Source: CAZNHL01 sp964572965
GTDB taxonomy: Bacteria > Bacteroidota > Bacteroidia > Cytophagales > UBA9547
Length of the DNA stretch: 10,297 nt
Reading direction: 5' to 3'
Assembly (NCBI GenBank): GCA_964572965.1
Contig: CAZNHL010000102.1
Span: 1-10,297 of the forward strand
A model generated the notes under the pieces. That model did no database searches, had not been told where the DNA came from, and was given only the letters and a program-made list of their open reading frames with translations. Numbering within the stretch: position 1 is the first letter of the stretch; every line of letters begins with the position of its first letter. This document shows positions 1 through 7,196 of the stretch, in pieces. The translations under genes were made by a program, and so were the position numbers.

Positions 1-1
1 A

Positions 2-877
2 CGTGCAGCTGATGCAAATTATAATCAGGCAACAGTTACCCAGACAGTAACGATTAGCCCGGCTTCCGGTGGCGTACAGCAACCAGGAGAGTTCACTGTA
101 AGTTCATCTACTGTTTATCAAGGCCAAAAGGGGGTAGTTTATACTGTTCCGAACGACCCTAACGTAGATTTCTATACCTGGACATATACTGCAAATGGAG
201 TAACAACAACAAGTTCAACTAATAGTGCTGAATTTAATGTGGCTTGTAGTGCATCAAGTGGTACTTTGAGTGTGATTGCTAATAAAGGAAGTCAAACTAG
301 TATACCAAGATCAGTTGCAGTTTCTGTGGTATCGGTAATTGAGCCATCTGCGATTACCGGGCCAACGGTCGTACAAAAGGGTACTTTCGCAAATTACTCT
401 GTAAATGGAGTAGCAGACCATACATATACTTGGTATTACAGTAATTCAACAGGTAATGTACTGAGTACCGGTGAGGCTAATGCTACAATCAATTTCGCAA
501 ATAATGCAACCGACGGGTATGTAACAGTAATGTCATACAATACTGTTTGTAAGAAGTTCAGTGCAATATCAAGCCCATTGGCTGTTTCACTTGTGACAAC
601 TGATATTAACGATCCGTTATTAGAAGGAACTACATTGAGTGTTTATCCAAACCCTTATGTAGAGTGGTCTAAAGTGGTCTTGAATATTACGAAGGATAGC
701 CATGTTGAAGCAATTGTCTTTGACCTTACTGGTAATGAAGTCGGACAGCTTGTGAATGAAGAGTTAGCAGCTGGTGAGTATCAATATTTATTACCGGAAT
801 TGCCGAACGGTGTTTATATCGTAAGAGCAACAGTAGATAGCAAGGTATTAACTACCAAAGTAATCAGAGCTCAATAG
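2..877 (+). CDS. C-terminal part of a T9SS-secreted protein with Ig/PKD-like modules (5' end outside window)
   Basis: The frame is open from the left edge to TAG at 875-877, giving 291 residues without an N-terminus. A GTG at 239 lies mid-domain and is not the start. Residues about 29-113 and 114-199 look like two beta-sandwich modules of PKD/Ig type. Each has an aromatic Y-T-W strand (FYTW near 57-60, TYTW at 141-144) and one cysteine (C82, C183). Residues about 211-291 form a type A T9SS sorting domain: a VYPNP motif at 214-218, a strand with FDLTGNEV, then LPNGVYIVR and a closing TTKVI strand. In known T9SS cargo this domain directs export across the outer membrane and is removed on attachment or release. 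The catalytic or adhesive role would be set by the missing upstream part, so the function is unknown. The family of the tail is near certain; the module type is inferred from pattern. Confidence 0.9.
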   Translation, partial: RAADANYNQATVTQTVTISPASGGVQQPGEFTVSSSTVYQGQKGVVYTVPNDPNVDFYTWTYTANGVTTTSSTNSAEFNVACSASSGTLSVIANKGSQTSIPRSVAVSVVSVIEPSAITGPTVVQKGTFANYSVNGVADHTYTWYYSNSTGNVLSTGEANATINFANNATDGYVTVMSYNTVCKKFSAISSPLAVSLVTTDINDPLLEGTTLSVYPNPYVEWSKVVLNITKDSHVEAIVFDLTGNEVGQLVNEELAAGEYQYLLPELPNGVYIVRATVDSKVLTTKVIRAQ

Positions 878-900
878 ATATAAAATCCAGTATAACATTG

Positions 901-929
901 AAAAGGGGGCAGAAATCTGCCCCCTTTTT
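901..929 (+). terminator. Intrinsic terminator after the T9SS protein gene
   Basis: GGGGGCAG (905-912) pairs perfectly with CTGCCCCC (917-924) around a 4-nt loop. The flanking A-run and T-run (901-904 and 925-929) extend the stem and supply a U-tract. It sits 23 nt after the stop codon. The A-tract on the other side would also let it work from the minus strand, but no gene arrives from that side. Confidence 0.93.
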
Positions 930-983
930 ATTTGAACTTTTCTGATGTTTCTCCGTACAACAAAAATCCCTTAATTTTTTTAA

Positions 984-1991
984 ATGAAGAGTACATATCA
1001 GCTTAAAAAGAAAAAGAAAGAGACAGGAGTGCTCTTAAAGATTTTACGTGATATATTTTTTATTCTGCTGGGAGTTTTTCTTACCGGTTTTGGATTGAAA
1101 GGGTTTTTACTTCCTAATAAATTTTTAGATGGTGGAGTTACCGGTATATCGTTATTAGTAGCGGAGATTACAGGAATTAAGTTATCCATACTGATCTTTA
1201 TTATCAATATACCATTCGTGTTTTTAGGAACCAGACATATTTCAAAGTCGTTTGCTATTAAGACAATTTCAGCAATAGGTTTACTGGCTTTATTGTTAGC
1301 TGTTTTTCCTTACCCTGTAGTTACTTCAGACAAACTTCTTGTCTCTTTCTTTGGAGGATTTTTTATTGGAACAGGCGTTGGACTTGCTATTCGTGGAGGG
1401 GCCGTTTTAGACGGAACAGAAGTTTTGGCTCTTTTTGTTAATAATCGTATCGGTTTATCTGTTGGTGACTTTATAATGTTCCTCAATATTGTAATATTTT
1501 CCTTTGCTGCTGTATTATTTGGAACAGAAGTAGCTCTTTATGGAATATTGACGTATTTAGCGGCATCTAAGACAGTTGACTTTGTAATTCAGGGTATTGA
1601 AGAGTATGTTGGGCTTACTGTTATTTCTTCTAAAAGTGAAACAGTAAGGAGGCTGTTAGTTCAGAAATTGAAAAATGGAGTAACTATTTACAAAGGAAAA
1701 AGAGGAATGGTGAGTCAGTCAGCTAGCACTGATCAGGATATTGATATTATTTTTACCGTTGTAACACGGCTGGAAGTTACGAGAGTAATTAATGAAATAT
1801 TAGCAGTTGATGCGAATGCTTTCATTATTCAGGACAATGTTACTGATGTGAAAGGCGGGATGCTCAAACTGAGAAAGCCGCATATTGATCATAAACCCCA
1901 TTACCCTGCACAGCCTGAATCCCAAAATGACCCGGATGACATTAACGGATGGGCTGCTTCTGAAGTTAAAAGACCACTAACTGATAATTAG
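984..1991 (+). CDS. YitT family membrane protein (DUF161 + DUF2179)
   Basis: A 335-residue integral membrane protein. After a lysine-rich cytoplasmic start (K8-K12), hydrophobic segments lie at about 20-43, 55-81, 88-110, 117-137 and 162-195, with the family-typical G-rich stretches FLDGGVTGISLL (47-58) and RGGAVLDGTEVLAL (137-150). Residues about 212-295 match the soluble C-terminal DUF2179 domain: NGVTIYKGKRGM, then VVTRLEVTRVINEILAVDANAFIIQ, then VTDVKGG. A polar tail of about 40 residues follows that the family does not need. YitT proteins are widespread and no transported substrate is established, so no function is claimed beyond membrane protein. The ATG at 984 has no Shine-Dalgarno sequence, only an A/T-rich leader, as is usual in Bacteroidota. 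The gene's 3' end overlaps the convergent transglycosylase gene by 15 nt. Confidence 0.93.
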   Translation: MKSTYQLKKKKKETGVLLKILRDIFFILLGVFLTGFGLKGFLLPNKFLDGGVTGISLLVAEITGIKLSILIFIINIPFVFLGTRHISKSFAIKTISAIGLLALLLAVFPYPVVTSDKLLVSFFGGFFIGTGVGLAIRGGAVLDGTEVLALFVNNRIGLSVGDFIMFLNIVIFSFAAVLFGTEVALYGILTYLAASKTVDFVIQGIEEYVGLTVISSKSETVRRLLVQKLKNGVTIYKGKRGMVSQSASTDQDIDIIFTVVTRLEVTRVINEILAVDANAFIIQDNVTDVKGGMLKLRKPHIDHKPHYPAQPESQNDPDDINGWAASEVKRPLTDN

Positions 1992-3476
1992 CTTTTGTCC
2001 CGGCTTAATGTTGTTGTCTTTCAGGTTATTGAGTTTTTTAATCTTTTCGATCGGAATACCTCCGTTTTTCTTTGAAATGATCCAAAGTGTATCACCAGGC
2101 TGAACTTGATAATATTTGTTTTTGGGGCCTTGTGAAACCTCTTTGCTATCAGAATGAGTTTCTTTCTGAGTAGCAGTACTGCTTGTGACCTTAGTCGTAA
2201 TTTTAGTGTGGATGACTAAAGTTTGACCTATCTTAATGTTATTAGAGTTCAGATGGTTCCACTTTTTTAGTTCACTCAGACCTACATCGTATCTTTCAGC
2301 AATAGATCCTAAATTTTCACCACCTTTTACCTTATGGTATTTTTTAGTCTTGCTGTATACAACAGGAGCTTCTTTTTTTACAGGCTCTTTTAATGCCCGT
2401 TCAGCAGCTTTTGCTTCTTCTTCTCTTACAGTGGCCAGTAATTCTTCATGACGCACTTTCTTTGCCGAAGAATCCAGTATTGGCTTTTTGTTTGCCAGAT
2501 AATAGGGAATTACATCGGCGGGTAATTTTAATTTATAATTCCTTACGTTCTCAGGAATAACATTTTTTTTGATTTCAGGATTAAGCTTGATTATATCCTG
2601 AATACATAAATTTAATTGTGATGAAAACGTTTCAAGGTCAAGGAACCCATTTACATGAATTGTGTCATAGACAATCTGATGCTCTGTGAATTCCGGAAAA
2701 AGGTTGTGTTCAGGAGCATAATTCATCATATATGTAACCGCTATGAACTGAGGGACATAGCTTCTCGTTTCCTGTGGGAGGTAATTATATATTTCCCAGA
2801 AATCTTTTTTATAACCGGATGCTCTGATGGCACGCCTTACCATACCGGGGCCGCAATTATAAGAGGCTAATGCCAGCTGCCAGTCTCCTGTTGCATTATA
2901 TAGCCATTTAAGGTATTTGCAGGCGGCGTCGGTAGCCTTGTAAGGATCCATACGCTCATCAATGTATGCATCAACATTTAAATCGTACATACGGCCGGTT
3001 GAAGGGATAAACTGCCATAGACCAACAGCCGCAGAACGTGATTTTGCAGCTGGTTTAAGACCGGATTCAACAATAGCAAGGTATTTTAGTTCGTCTGGCA
3101 TCCCATGACGTTTCAATGCCTCTTCAAAAATAGGGAAGTACAATGCTTTTCTGCGAAGCACCATGCGGGAATAATCACGGTTCCTGCGTACGAAATAATC
3201 AATAAAAGATAGAATCTGGTGATTATAGGTAAGCTTGATCTCATTCTGAATACAGCTTAGTCTGTCTGCAATCAGTTCTTCGGAAACTTCAGGAATATAT
3301 TCATAGCGCTCATATTTATGTAAAGCCCAAAGGCTATCCATATCAACATAAAAGCCGGAAAGCGCAGTTTCGTCTGCCGCGTCCACATCTTCGTCAATTT
3401 GAGCGAAGGAGCTAAATCCAAACAGGAAAAATCCTGTTATGAATAAGAATAGTATATTTCTGTAGTTATTCAGCAT
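1977..3476 (-). CDS. MltD-like membrane-bound lytic murein transglycosylase with two LysM domains
   Basis: A 499-residue protein when started at the ATG at 3476. A TTG one codon upstream (3479) is less likely. Numbering here is from the ATG. Residues 1-26 are a signal peptide ending in SSFAQ. The SLT (GH23-like) domain runs from about 110 to 250: the catalytic glutamate is E137 in AIVESGLKPAAKS, followed by AVGLWQFIPSTGR, then ASYNCGPG and the YVPQFIAV helix. A charged, Lys/Glu-rich linker (about 330-375) leads to LysM repeat 1 (about 379-423, YHKVKGGENLGSIAERY) and LysM repeat 2 (about 455-498, YYQVQPGDTLWIISKK), which bind peptidoglycan glycan. Family knowledge: it cleaves MurNAc-GlcNAc bonds to leave 1,6-anhydroMurNAc ends during wall turnover. 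No lipobox cysteine is visible, so it may be periplasmic rather than a lipoprotein. It is the last gene of the minus-strand run, 122 nt downstream of gatA. Confidence 0.93.
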   Translation of the reverse strand: MLNNYRNILFLFITGFFLFGFSSFAQIDEDVDAADETALSGFYVDMDSLWALHKYERYEYIPEVSEELIADRLSCIQNEIKLTYNHQILSFIDYFVRRNRDYSRMVLRRKALYFPIFEEALKRHGMPDELKYLAIVESGLKPAAKSRSAAVGLWQFIPSTGRMYDLNVDAYIDERMDPYKATDAACKYLKWLYNATGDWQLALASYNCGPGMVRRAIRASGYKKDFWEIYNYLPQETRSYVPQFIAVTYMMNYAPEHNLFPEFTEHQIVYDTIHVNGFLDLETFSSQLNLCIQDIIKLNPEIKKNVIPENVRNYKLKLPADVIPYYLANKKPILDSSAKKVRHEELLATVREEEAKAAERALKEPVKKEAPVVYSKTKKYHKVKGGENLGSIAERYDVGLSELKKWNHLNSNNIKIGQTLVIHTKITTKVTSSTATQKETHSDSKEVSQGPKNKYYQVQPGDTLWIISKKNGGIPIEKIKKLNNLKDNNIKPGQKLIIS

Positions 3477-3503
3477 CAATCACTATTACAAGTTTCTTTA
3501 AAA

Positions 3504-3567
3504 ATAAATTCAATATTAGTCGAAAACTACCTTTATTTTAGTCGTTTAAGCCTAATATTGAATTTAT
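3504..3567 (-). terminator. 16-bp perfect inverted repeat between gatA and the mltD-like gene
   Basis: ATAAATTCAATATTAG (3504-3519) is the exact reverse complement of CTAATATTGAATTTAT (3552-3567), with a 32-nt spacer that can form a small inner stem (ACTA/TAGT). In the minus-strand transcript the second arm runs directly into a UUUU tract, so it could act as a weak A/U-stem terminator for tatA-gatA or as an attenuator before the transglycosylase gene. A short GC hairpin (ACCGG 3572-3576 with CCGGT 3583-3587) lies just after the gatA stop. The repeat itself is certain; its role is inferred. Confidence 0.45.
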
Positions 3568-3598
3568 GAACACCGGTTTTTCCCGGTTAGCGTTTTAT

Positions 3599-5032
3599 TT
3601 AATTAAGAGAAGTAATATACTGGCCAAAAGCCAATAAGTCGCTTTCTCCAAAATGCTTTGTAGATATCTGCAATCCTATTGGTAGCGAAGCTTCATCAAA
3701 ACCATTCGGAATAGATAACGCAGGAATACCGGCAAGATTGGCCTGTACAGTAAATATATCTCCCAGGTACATTGCCAATGGATCTCCTTCAAACTGGCCT
3801 ATTTTATAAGCAGTAGTCGGAGTTGTTGGCATGATAATGAAGTCATATTCATGAAGAAGAGCCTCTGTCTTTTCTTTTATTAATCTTCTTACTCTTTGAG
3901 CTTTAGTAAAATAAGCATCAAAATAACTCGCACTTAGAACAAAAGTACCAAGCATGATTCTTTTCTTAACTTCTTTACCAAAACCTTCAGCACGTGATTT
4001 TTTGTACATAGACTCTAAATCTGTCGTGTTGCTGCTTCTATAGCCAAATCTTACGCCGTCGTATCTTGAAAGGTTCGAGCTGGCTTCAGCAGTAGTAAGG
4101 ATATAATATGTTGGAAGAATATAGTCCATTAAAGGAAGTTCAACAGGAACTACTTCATGACCTTCAGCCTTTAGTTTTTCTAAAACAGTAAGTGTTTTCT
4201 CTCTGATAGCAGGAGCAATAGCGCTGCTTTCAACAGACTCTTTCAGGTAGCCGATTTTTGATTTTTTATTGAAAATCAATTGCTGAGAATAATTCTGAAC
4301 AGGTTTCGTTGAAACGGTACTATCAAAATCATCATAACCGGCTATGATTTCCAGTAATAATGCAGCATCCTTAATACTTCTTGTAATAGGGCCAATGCAA
4401 TCAAATGATGAAGCATAAGCAGCAAGACCAAAACGGGATACTCTTGAGTAAGTAGGCTTAAGGCCCACAACTCCACAAAAAGCAGCCGGCTGGCGTACAG
4501 AACCACCCGTGTCAGAGCCTAAAGAGGCCAGGCACATATTGGCCTGAACAGCTACTGCAGAAGCTCCGGAAGATCCGCCTGGTACACGGGTAGGATCAGC
4601 CGCATTACGAACCGGGCCGAAAGCAGAATTCTCATTTGAAGAGCCCATGGCAAATTCATCACAACTCTGTCTTCCTATAATGATCGCATCAGCATCAACG
4701 ATGCGCTGTACTGCCGTGCCGGAAAATTGAGAAATGAATTTGTCAAGTATTTTGGAAGATGCCTGAAGCCCATGGTCTTTATAACATAAAACATCTTTCA
4801 AACCTACAACCATACCAGCTAAAGGTCCGGCAGTGCCATTTGCAATTTTCTGGTCTATTTCTTCAGCTCTTTGCAGGGCTTCAGTTTCATAAACTTCCAA
4901 AAAAGCATTCAAATGGCTATTTTCTTTGATATTGTGTAAATAGCCTTCTACCAACTGTTTGCAGTTGACAGCGCCTCTTTGTATATCAGATTTGATTTCC
5001 TCTAGAGAATTGTAAGGTTTGAGCAATGACAT
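3599..5032 (-). CDS. gatA: Glutamyl-tRNA(Gln)/aspartyl-tRNA(Asn) amidotransferase subunit A
   Basis: A 477-residue amidase-signature protein of normal GatA length. It releases ammonia from glutamine, and the GatCAB complex uses this to convert Glu-tRNA(Gln) (and often Asp-tRNA(Asn)) to the amidated form in the cytoplasm. The Lys-cisSer-Ser catalytic triad is intact: K79 in VGLKD, S154 in PGGSSGAS and S178 in GSDTGGSVRQPA. These are the same positions known for Staphylococcus aureus GatA. Other GatA landmarks are DEFAMGSSNENSAFG (125-139), a GLKPTYSRVSRFG stretch shortly after the triad, and RSIKDAALLLEII. The QSC just before DEFAMG replaces the more usual TNM-like residues, a minor variation. 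The ATG at 5032 begins 8 nt after the tatA stop, so the two genes are probably cotranscribed from the promoter upstream of tatA. GatB and GatC are not in the window. Confidence 0.97.
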   Translation of the reverse strand: MSLLKPYNSLEEIKSDIQRGAVNCKQLVEGYLHNIKENSHLNAFLEVYETEALQRAEEIDQKIANGTAGPLAGMVVGLKDVLCYKDHGLQASSKILDKFISQFSGTAVQRIVDADAIIIGRQSCDEFAMGSSNENSAFGPVRNAADPTRVPGGSSGASAVAVQANMCLASLGSDTGGSVRQPAAFCGVVGLKPTYSRVSRFGLAAYASSFDCIGPITRSIKDAALLLEIIAGYDDFDSTVSTKPVQNYSQQLIFNKKSKIGYLKESVESSAIAPAIREKTLTVLEKLKAEGHEVVPVELPLMDYILPTYYILTTAEASSNLSRYDGVRFGYRSSNTTDLESMYKKSRAEGFGKEVKKRIMLGTFVLSASYFDAYFTKAQRVRRLIKEKTEALLHEYDFIIMPTTPTTAYKIGQFEGDPLAMYLGDIFTVQANLAGIPALSIPNGFDEASLPIGLQISTKHFGESDLLAFGQYITSLN

Positions 5033-5040
5033 TCTAAAAC

Positions 5041-5301
5041 TTAAGCTTGTGTATTATCGTTCGGAGTAGTTGTATTCGTGCTATTTGAGTTGTTATTATT
5101 TGCCGGTCTGTCTTCGAGACCTTTATTCAATTCGCTTTTGAACTCACTGGATGCATCTTTAAACTCACGGATACCCTGACCAAGGCCTCTTGCCAATTCT
5201 GGGATCTTTTTAGCGCCAAACAACAACAATACTACCAGCATGATGAGAAGAACTTCCCAGCCGCCAAGACCTCCCAAAAACAAGAAGATGGAATTTAACA
5301 T
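5041..5301 (-). CDS. tatA: Sec-independent protein translocase subunit TatA
   Basis: An 86-residue protein from the ATG at 5301. A TTG nine codons upstream would add an unlikely polar extension and sits inside the predicted promoter. The N-terminus MLNSIFLFLGGLGGWEVLL followed by a Leu/Val-rich segment (about 15-28) is the short TatA membrane helix. FGAKKIPELARGLGQGIREF (28-47) is the hinge and amphipathic helix that defines TatA/B proteins. The rest is an acidic/lysine region and an Asn/Ser/Thr-rich disordered tail (about 66-86). TatA oligomers form the transport pore for folded proteins carrying twin-arginine signals, working with TatC, which is not in this window. The glycine-rich start and short length favour TatA over TatB. 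It is the first gene of a two-gene tatA-gatA unit. Confidence 0.95.
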   Translation of the reverse strand: MLNSIFLFLGGLGGWEVLLIMLVVLLLFGAKKIPELARGLGQGIREFKDASSEFKSELNKGLEDRPANNNNSNSTNTTTPNDNTQA

Positions 5302-5325
5302 GTCGATTTCGTTTAATTTTAACAA

Positions 5326-5356
5326 CAAAGTTATCTAAAAAACACCGCTTTGCCAA
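5326..5356 (-). promoter_or_regulatory. Bacteroidota-type promoter for tatA-gatA
   Basis: On the minus strand TAACTTTG (plus 5333-5326) matches the -7 consensus TAnnTTTG exactly. A TTG (plus 5356-5354) lies 20 nt upstream, within the usual -33 spacing. Transcription would begin about 20 nt before the tatA ATG at 5301. This is a pattern match only. Confidence 0.55.
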
Positions 5357-5393
5357 TTTAAAGTTCAGTGATGCTATTATAAACCTAAAAGCT

Positions 5394-6098
5394 TTACTCA
5401 ATGGCATTCAGTTTGCCTCTGATTCTGTCAATCGCTATTTTCATTTTTTCAACATCTTCTGCAGCAGCCTTTTGGTCAAGTTTATTTTGTTCCGTTAGTT
5501 GCAGTAATTGAACATTTTCATCTGCATTCTTTTTCAATTGTTCTTCCAGCTGCACCTTTTGCTGTCTGTTTTTTTCAAGGTTAGTGGCAAGCGTCTGGCT
5601 GTCCTTAAATTTCTTTTCCTGATTTTTAACAGAATTGGCCAGGGCTTTTTCAGCATCTGCAATCTGTACGTTGATGTCGTCGCGATAAGCTTTTACTGCA
5701 AAATCATGAAGGATTTTTTGTGTAGCAGTGTATTCTCGCTCAGTTGCTGATGTAACATATTCCTTCCCCAGATCTACAGCAAGAAATATCTTTGTTCCTT
5801 CTTTAGAAGCAATTGTGGTTGAATAAAGTTTCACTGAACTAGTAGAAATAGAAGGAATAATAACTTTATCAACTATATAGTTGCCGTTTTTAGCTTCTAC
5901 TTTACCATATTCTTTCAAATGTTTTACCCATGCTTTCTCAATATCTTGTTGTTCAAGTATCACTACAGTAGACAGGCCTGTCCGTGGAGTACCGTCAACC
6001 CGCTCTTCAGCAGAATTTACACTGATTTTTTGAGCATAAATAACGGTAGAAAGAAACAAGAAGCTTAGTAAGGAAATTGTGCTTGAAATTTTCGTCAT
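5394..6098 (-). CDS. Secreted coiled-coil protein of unknown function
   Basis: I do not recognise this family. From the ATG at 6098 (preferred over a TTG at 6113 that would precede the signal sequence) it has 234 residues. Residues 1-23 form a clear Sec signal peptide (hydrophobic LLSFLFLSTVIYAQ end). Residues about 30-135 look like a compact alpha/beta domain, with strands near VVILEQ, NYIVDKVIIPSI, VKLYSTTI and IFLAVDLG. Residues about 145-232 are rich in Lys/Glu/Gln/Ala with heptad-like hydrophobics and read as a long coiled coil. There is no lipobox, transmembrane segment after the signal, or enzyme motif. It would be periplasmic or outer-membrane-associated. It lies 92 nt upstream of tatA on the same strand but with a promoter in between, so it is probably a separate unit. 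It is divergent from the epimerase gene. A cell-envelope role is only a guess from the signal peptide. Confidence 0.85.
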   Translation of the reverse strand: MTKISSTISLLSFLFLSTVIYAQKISVNSAEERVDGTPRTGLSTVVILEQQDIEKAWVKHLKEYGKVEAKNGNYIVDKVIIPSISTSSVKLYSTTIASKEGTKIFLAVDLGKEYVTSATEREYTATQKILHDFAVKAYRDDINVQIADAEKALANSVKNQEKKFKDSQTLATNLEKNRQQKVQLEEQLKKNADENVQLLQLTEQNKLDQKAAAEDVEKMKIAIDRIRGKLNAIE

Positions 6099-6125
6099 CT
6101 TGGTGATTATCAATTTTTAATTAAG

Positions 6126-6133
6126 CAAAAATA
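6126..6133 (-). promoter_or_regulatory. Candidate -7 element for the coiled-coil protein gene
   Basis: TATTTTTG on the minus strand fits TAnnTTTG and sits 28 nt before the ATG at 6098, a sensible leader length. No convincing TTTG is found at the expected -33 distance, so this is a weak call. Confidence 0.3.
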
Positions 6134-6183
6134 TTACAACTGTTTGGTTTATCGTAGTTAAATTTAGAAAAACTCTTACAACT

Positions 6184-7086
6184 ATGGCTGAAAAAATATT
6201 GATTACCGGTGGAACGGGGAATGTTGGCTCCCGATTGATCTGTTTGCTGAAGGAGAAAGGTTATGAAGTACATGTCCTTTCCAGAAGAGCAAACCATCGG
6301 GAAAAAATTTTTGCATGGGATCCTGCGAGTAGTTTTATAGAAGCAGAAGCTTTTGAGGGAGTAACTAAAATTATTCATCTGGCCGGAGCAGCTGTGGTAG
6401 ATGGACGTTGGACTGCTAAGCGAAAAAAAGACATACTGGATAGCAGAGTGTTGTCTACAGTACTTTTGAGACAATATATAAAAGAGCATCGTTTAGCTAT
6501 TGATACTTTTGTTGGTGCGTCTGCAACAGGGTACTATGGGTCAGATACCGGTGATGAAGTGCAATACGAAGAAACTCAGGCAGGAAAAGATTTTCTGGCA
6601 AATGTATGTGTGGAATGGGAGAAGGAGGAAATGAAAGTTGCTGATTTAGGAATCAGGACAGTTATATTACGAACAGGTATTGTGCTATCCGAGAAGGGAG
6701 GAGCATTAGAAAAGATAGCCGGGCCTGTGAAACTTGGTTTGGGAGCAGCATTTGCATCGGGTAAGCAATGGATGCCCTGGATACATGCAGACGATTTATG
6801 TCAGATGTATATATATGCATTAGAAAATGAAAAAATTACCGGTGTTTACAATGCAGTGGCACCAAATCCCGTTACTAATGCCGGGTTTACTAAAGAAATT
6901 GCAGATGTATTAAAGAAGCCCCTGATTTTGCCAAATGTGCCTGCATTTGCTTTAAAGCTTGCTTTAGGTGAAATGGCAGCCATGGTAAATGGCGGTAACA
7001 GAGTGAGTTCCGGGAAAATTCAAAAAGAAGGCTTTATTTTTGCATACCCAAACGTCGGAATTGCGTTAAACGATCTATTAAAATAA
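6184..7086 (+). CDS. TIGR01777 family NAD(P)-binding epimerase-like protein
   Basis: A 300-residue extended-SDR protein of normal length for the TIGR01777 (YfcH / SDR39U1-like) family. The Rossmann nucleotide-binding loop is ILITGGTGNVGSRL (5-18). IIHLAGAAVVDGRW (63-76) is the family's characteristic region, replacing the plain LAG motif of epimerases. SATGYYGSD (113-121) carries the YYG signature in place of the usual YxxxK, and WMPWIHADDLCQMY (196-209) is the conserved substrate-domain stretch. The C-terminal part (about 248-297, PNVPAFALKLALGEMA onward) matches DUF1731. The substrate is not known for the family, although it is often annotated as a nucleoside-diphosphate-sugar epimerase. 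The ATG at 6184 follows an A-rich leader with no Shine-Dalgarno. It is divergent from the coiled-coil protein gene, and the 85-nt gap should hold both promoters. Confidence 0.93.
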   Translation: MAEKILITGGTGNVGSRLICLLKEKGYEVHVLSRRANHREKIFAWDPASSFIEAEAFEGVTKIIHLAGAAVVDGRWTAKRKKDILDSRVLSTVLLRQYIKEHRLAIDTFVGASATGYYGSDTGDEVQYEETQAGKDFLANVCVEWEKEEMKVADLGIRTVILRTGIVLSEKGGALEKIAGPVKLGLGAAFASGKQWMPWIHADDLCQMYIYALENEKITGVYNAVAPNPVTNAGFTKEIADVLKKPLILPNVPAFALKLALGEMAAMVNGGNRVSSGKIQKEGFIFAYPNVGIALNDLLK

Positions 7087-7089
7087 AAT

Positions 7090-7141
7090 GTGTTGAAAGT
7101 GTTTCAGTGTTAAAATGTTTACAGCGTTATTCTTTTAACAC
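7090..7141 (+). repeat. GTGTT direct repeats and 9-bp inverted repeat between the epimerase and LOG genes
   Basis: GTGTT recurs at 7090, 7099 and 7107. The third copy is part of GTGTTAAAA (7107-7115), which pairs perfectly with TTTTAACAC (7133-7141) across a 17-nt loop. No U-tract follows, so it is a poor intrinsic terminator. It could be an operator-like site or an mRNA stem between the two genes. The function is unknown. Confidence 0.4.
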
Positions 7142-7196
7142 ATTAGATTCTTTAACATGTAAATACTTGGGCACTTAATTTAAATCATCAGTTTTT

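Noticed and set aside
5302..5328. Longer tatA start at TTG 5328
   Set aside because: It would put nine polar residues before the standard TatA N-terminus and overlaps the predicted -7 box. ATG 5301 fits the family.
6121..6489. Minus-strand 122-codon ORF across the start of the epimerase gene
   Set aside because: It is antisense to the Rossmann motif, has skewed composition and would cover the divergent promoter region.
7087..7196. Intrinsic terminator for the epimerase gene
   Set aside because: The only stem (7107-7141) is A/T-rich with a 17-nt loop and no U-tract, so it is listed as a repeat, not a terminator.
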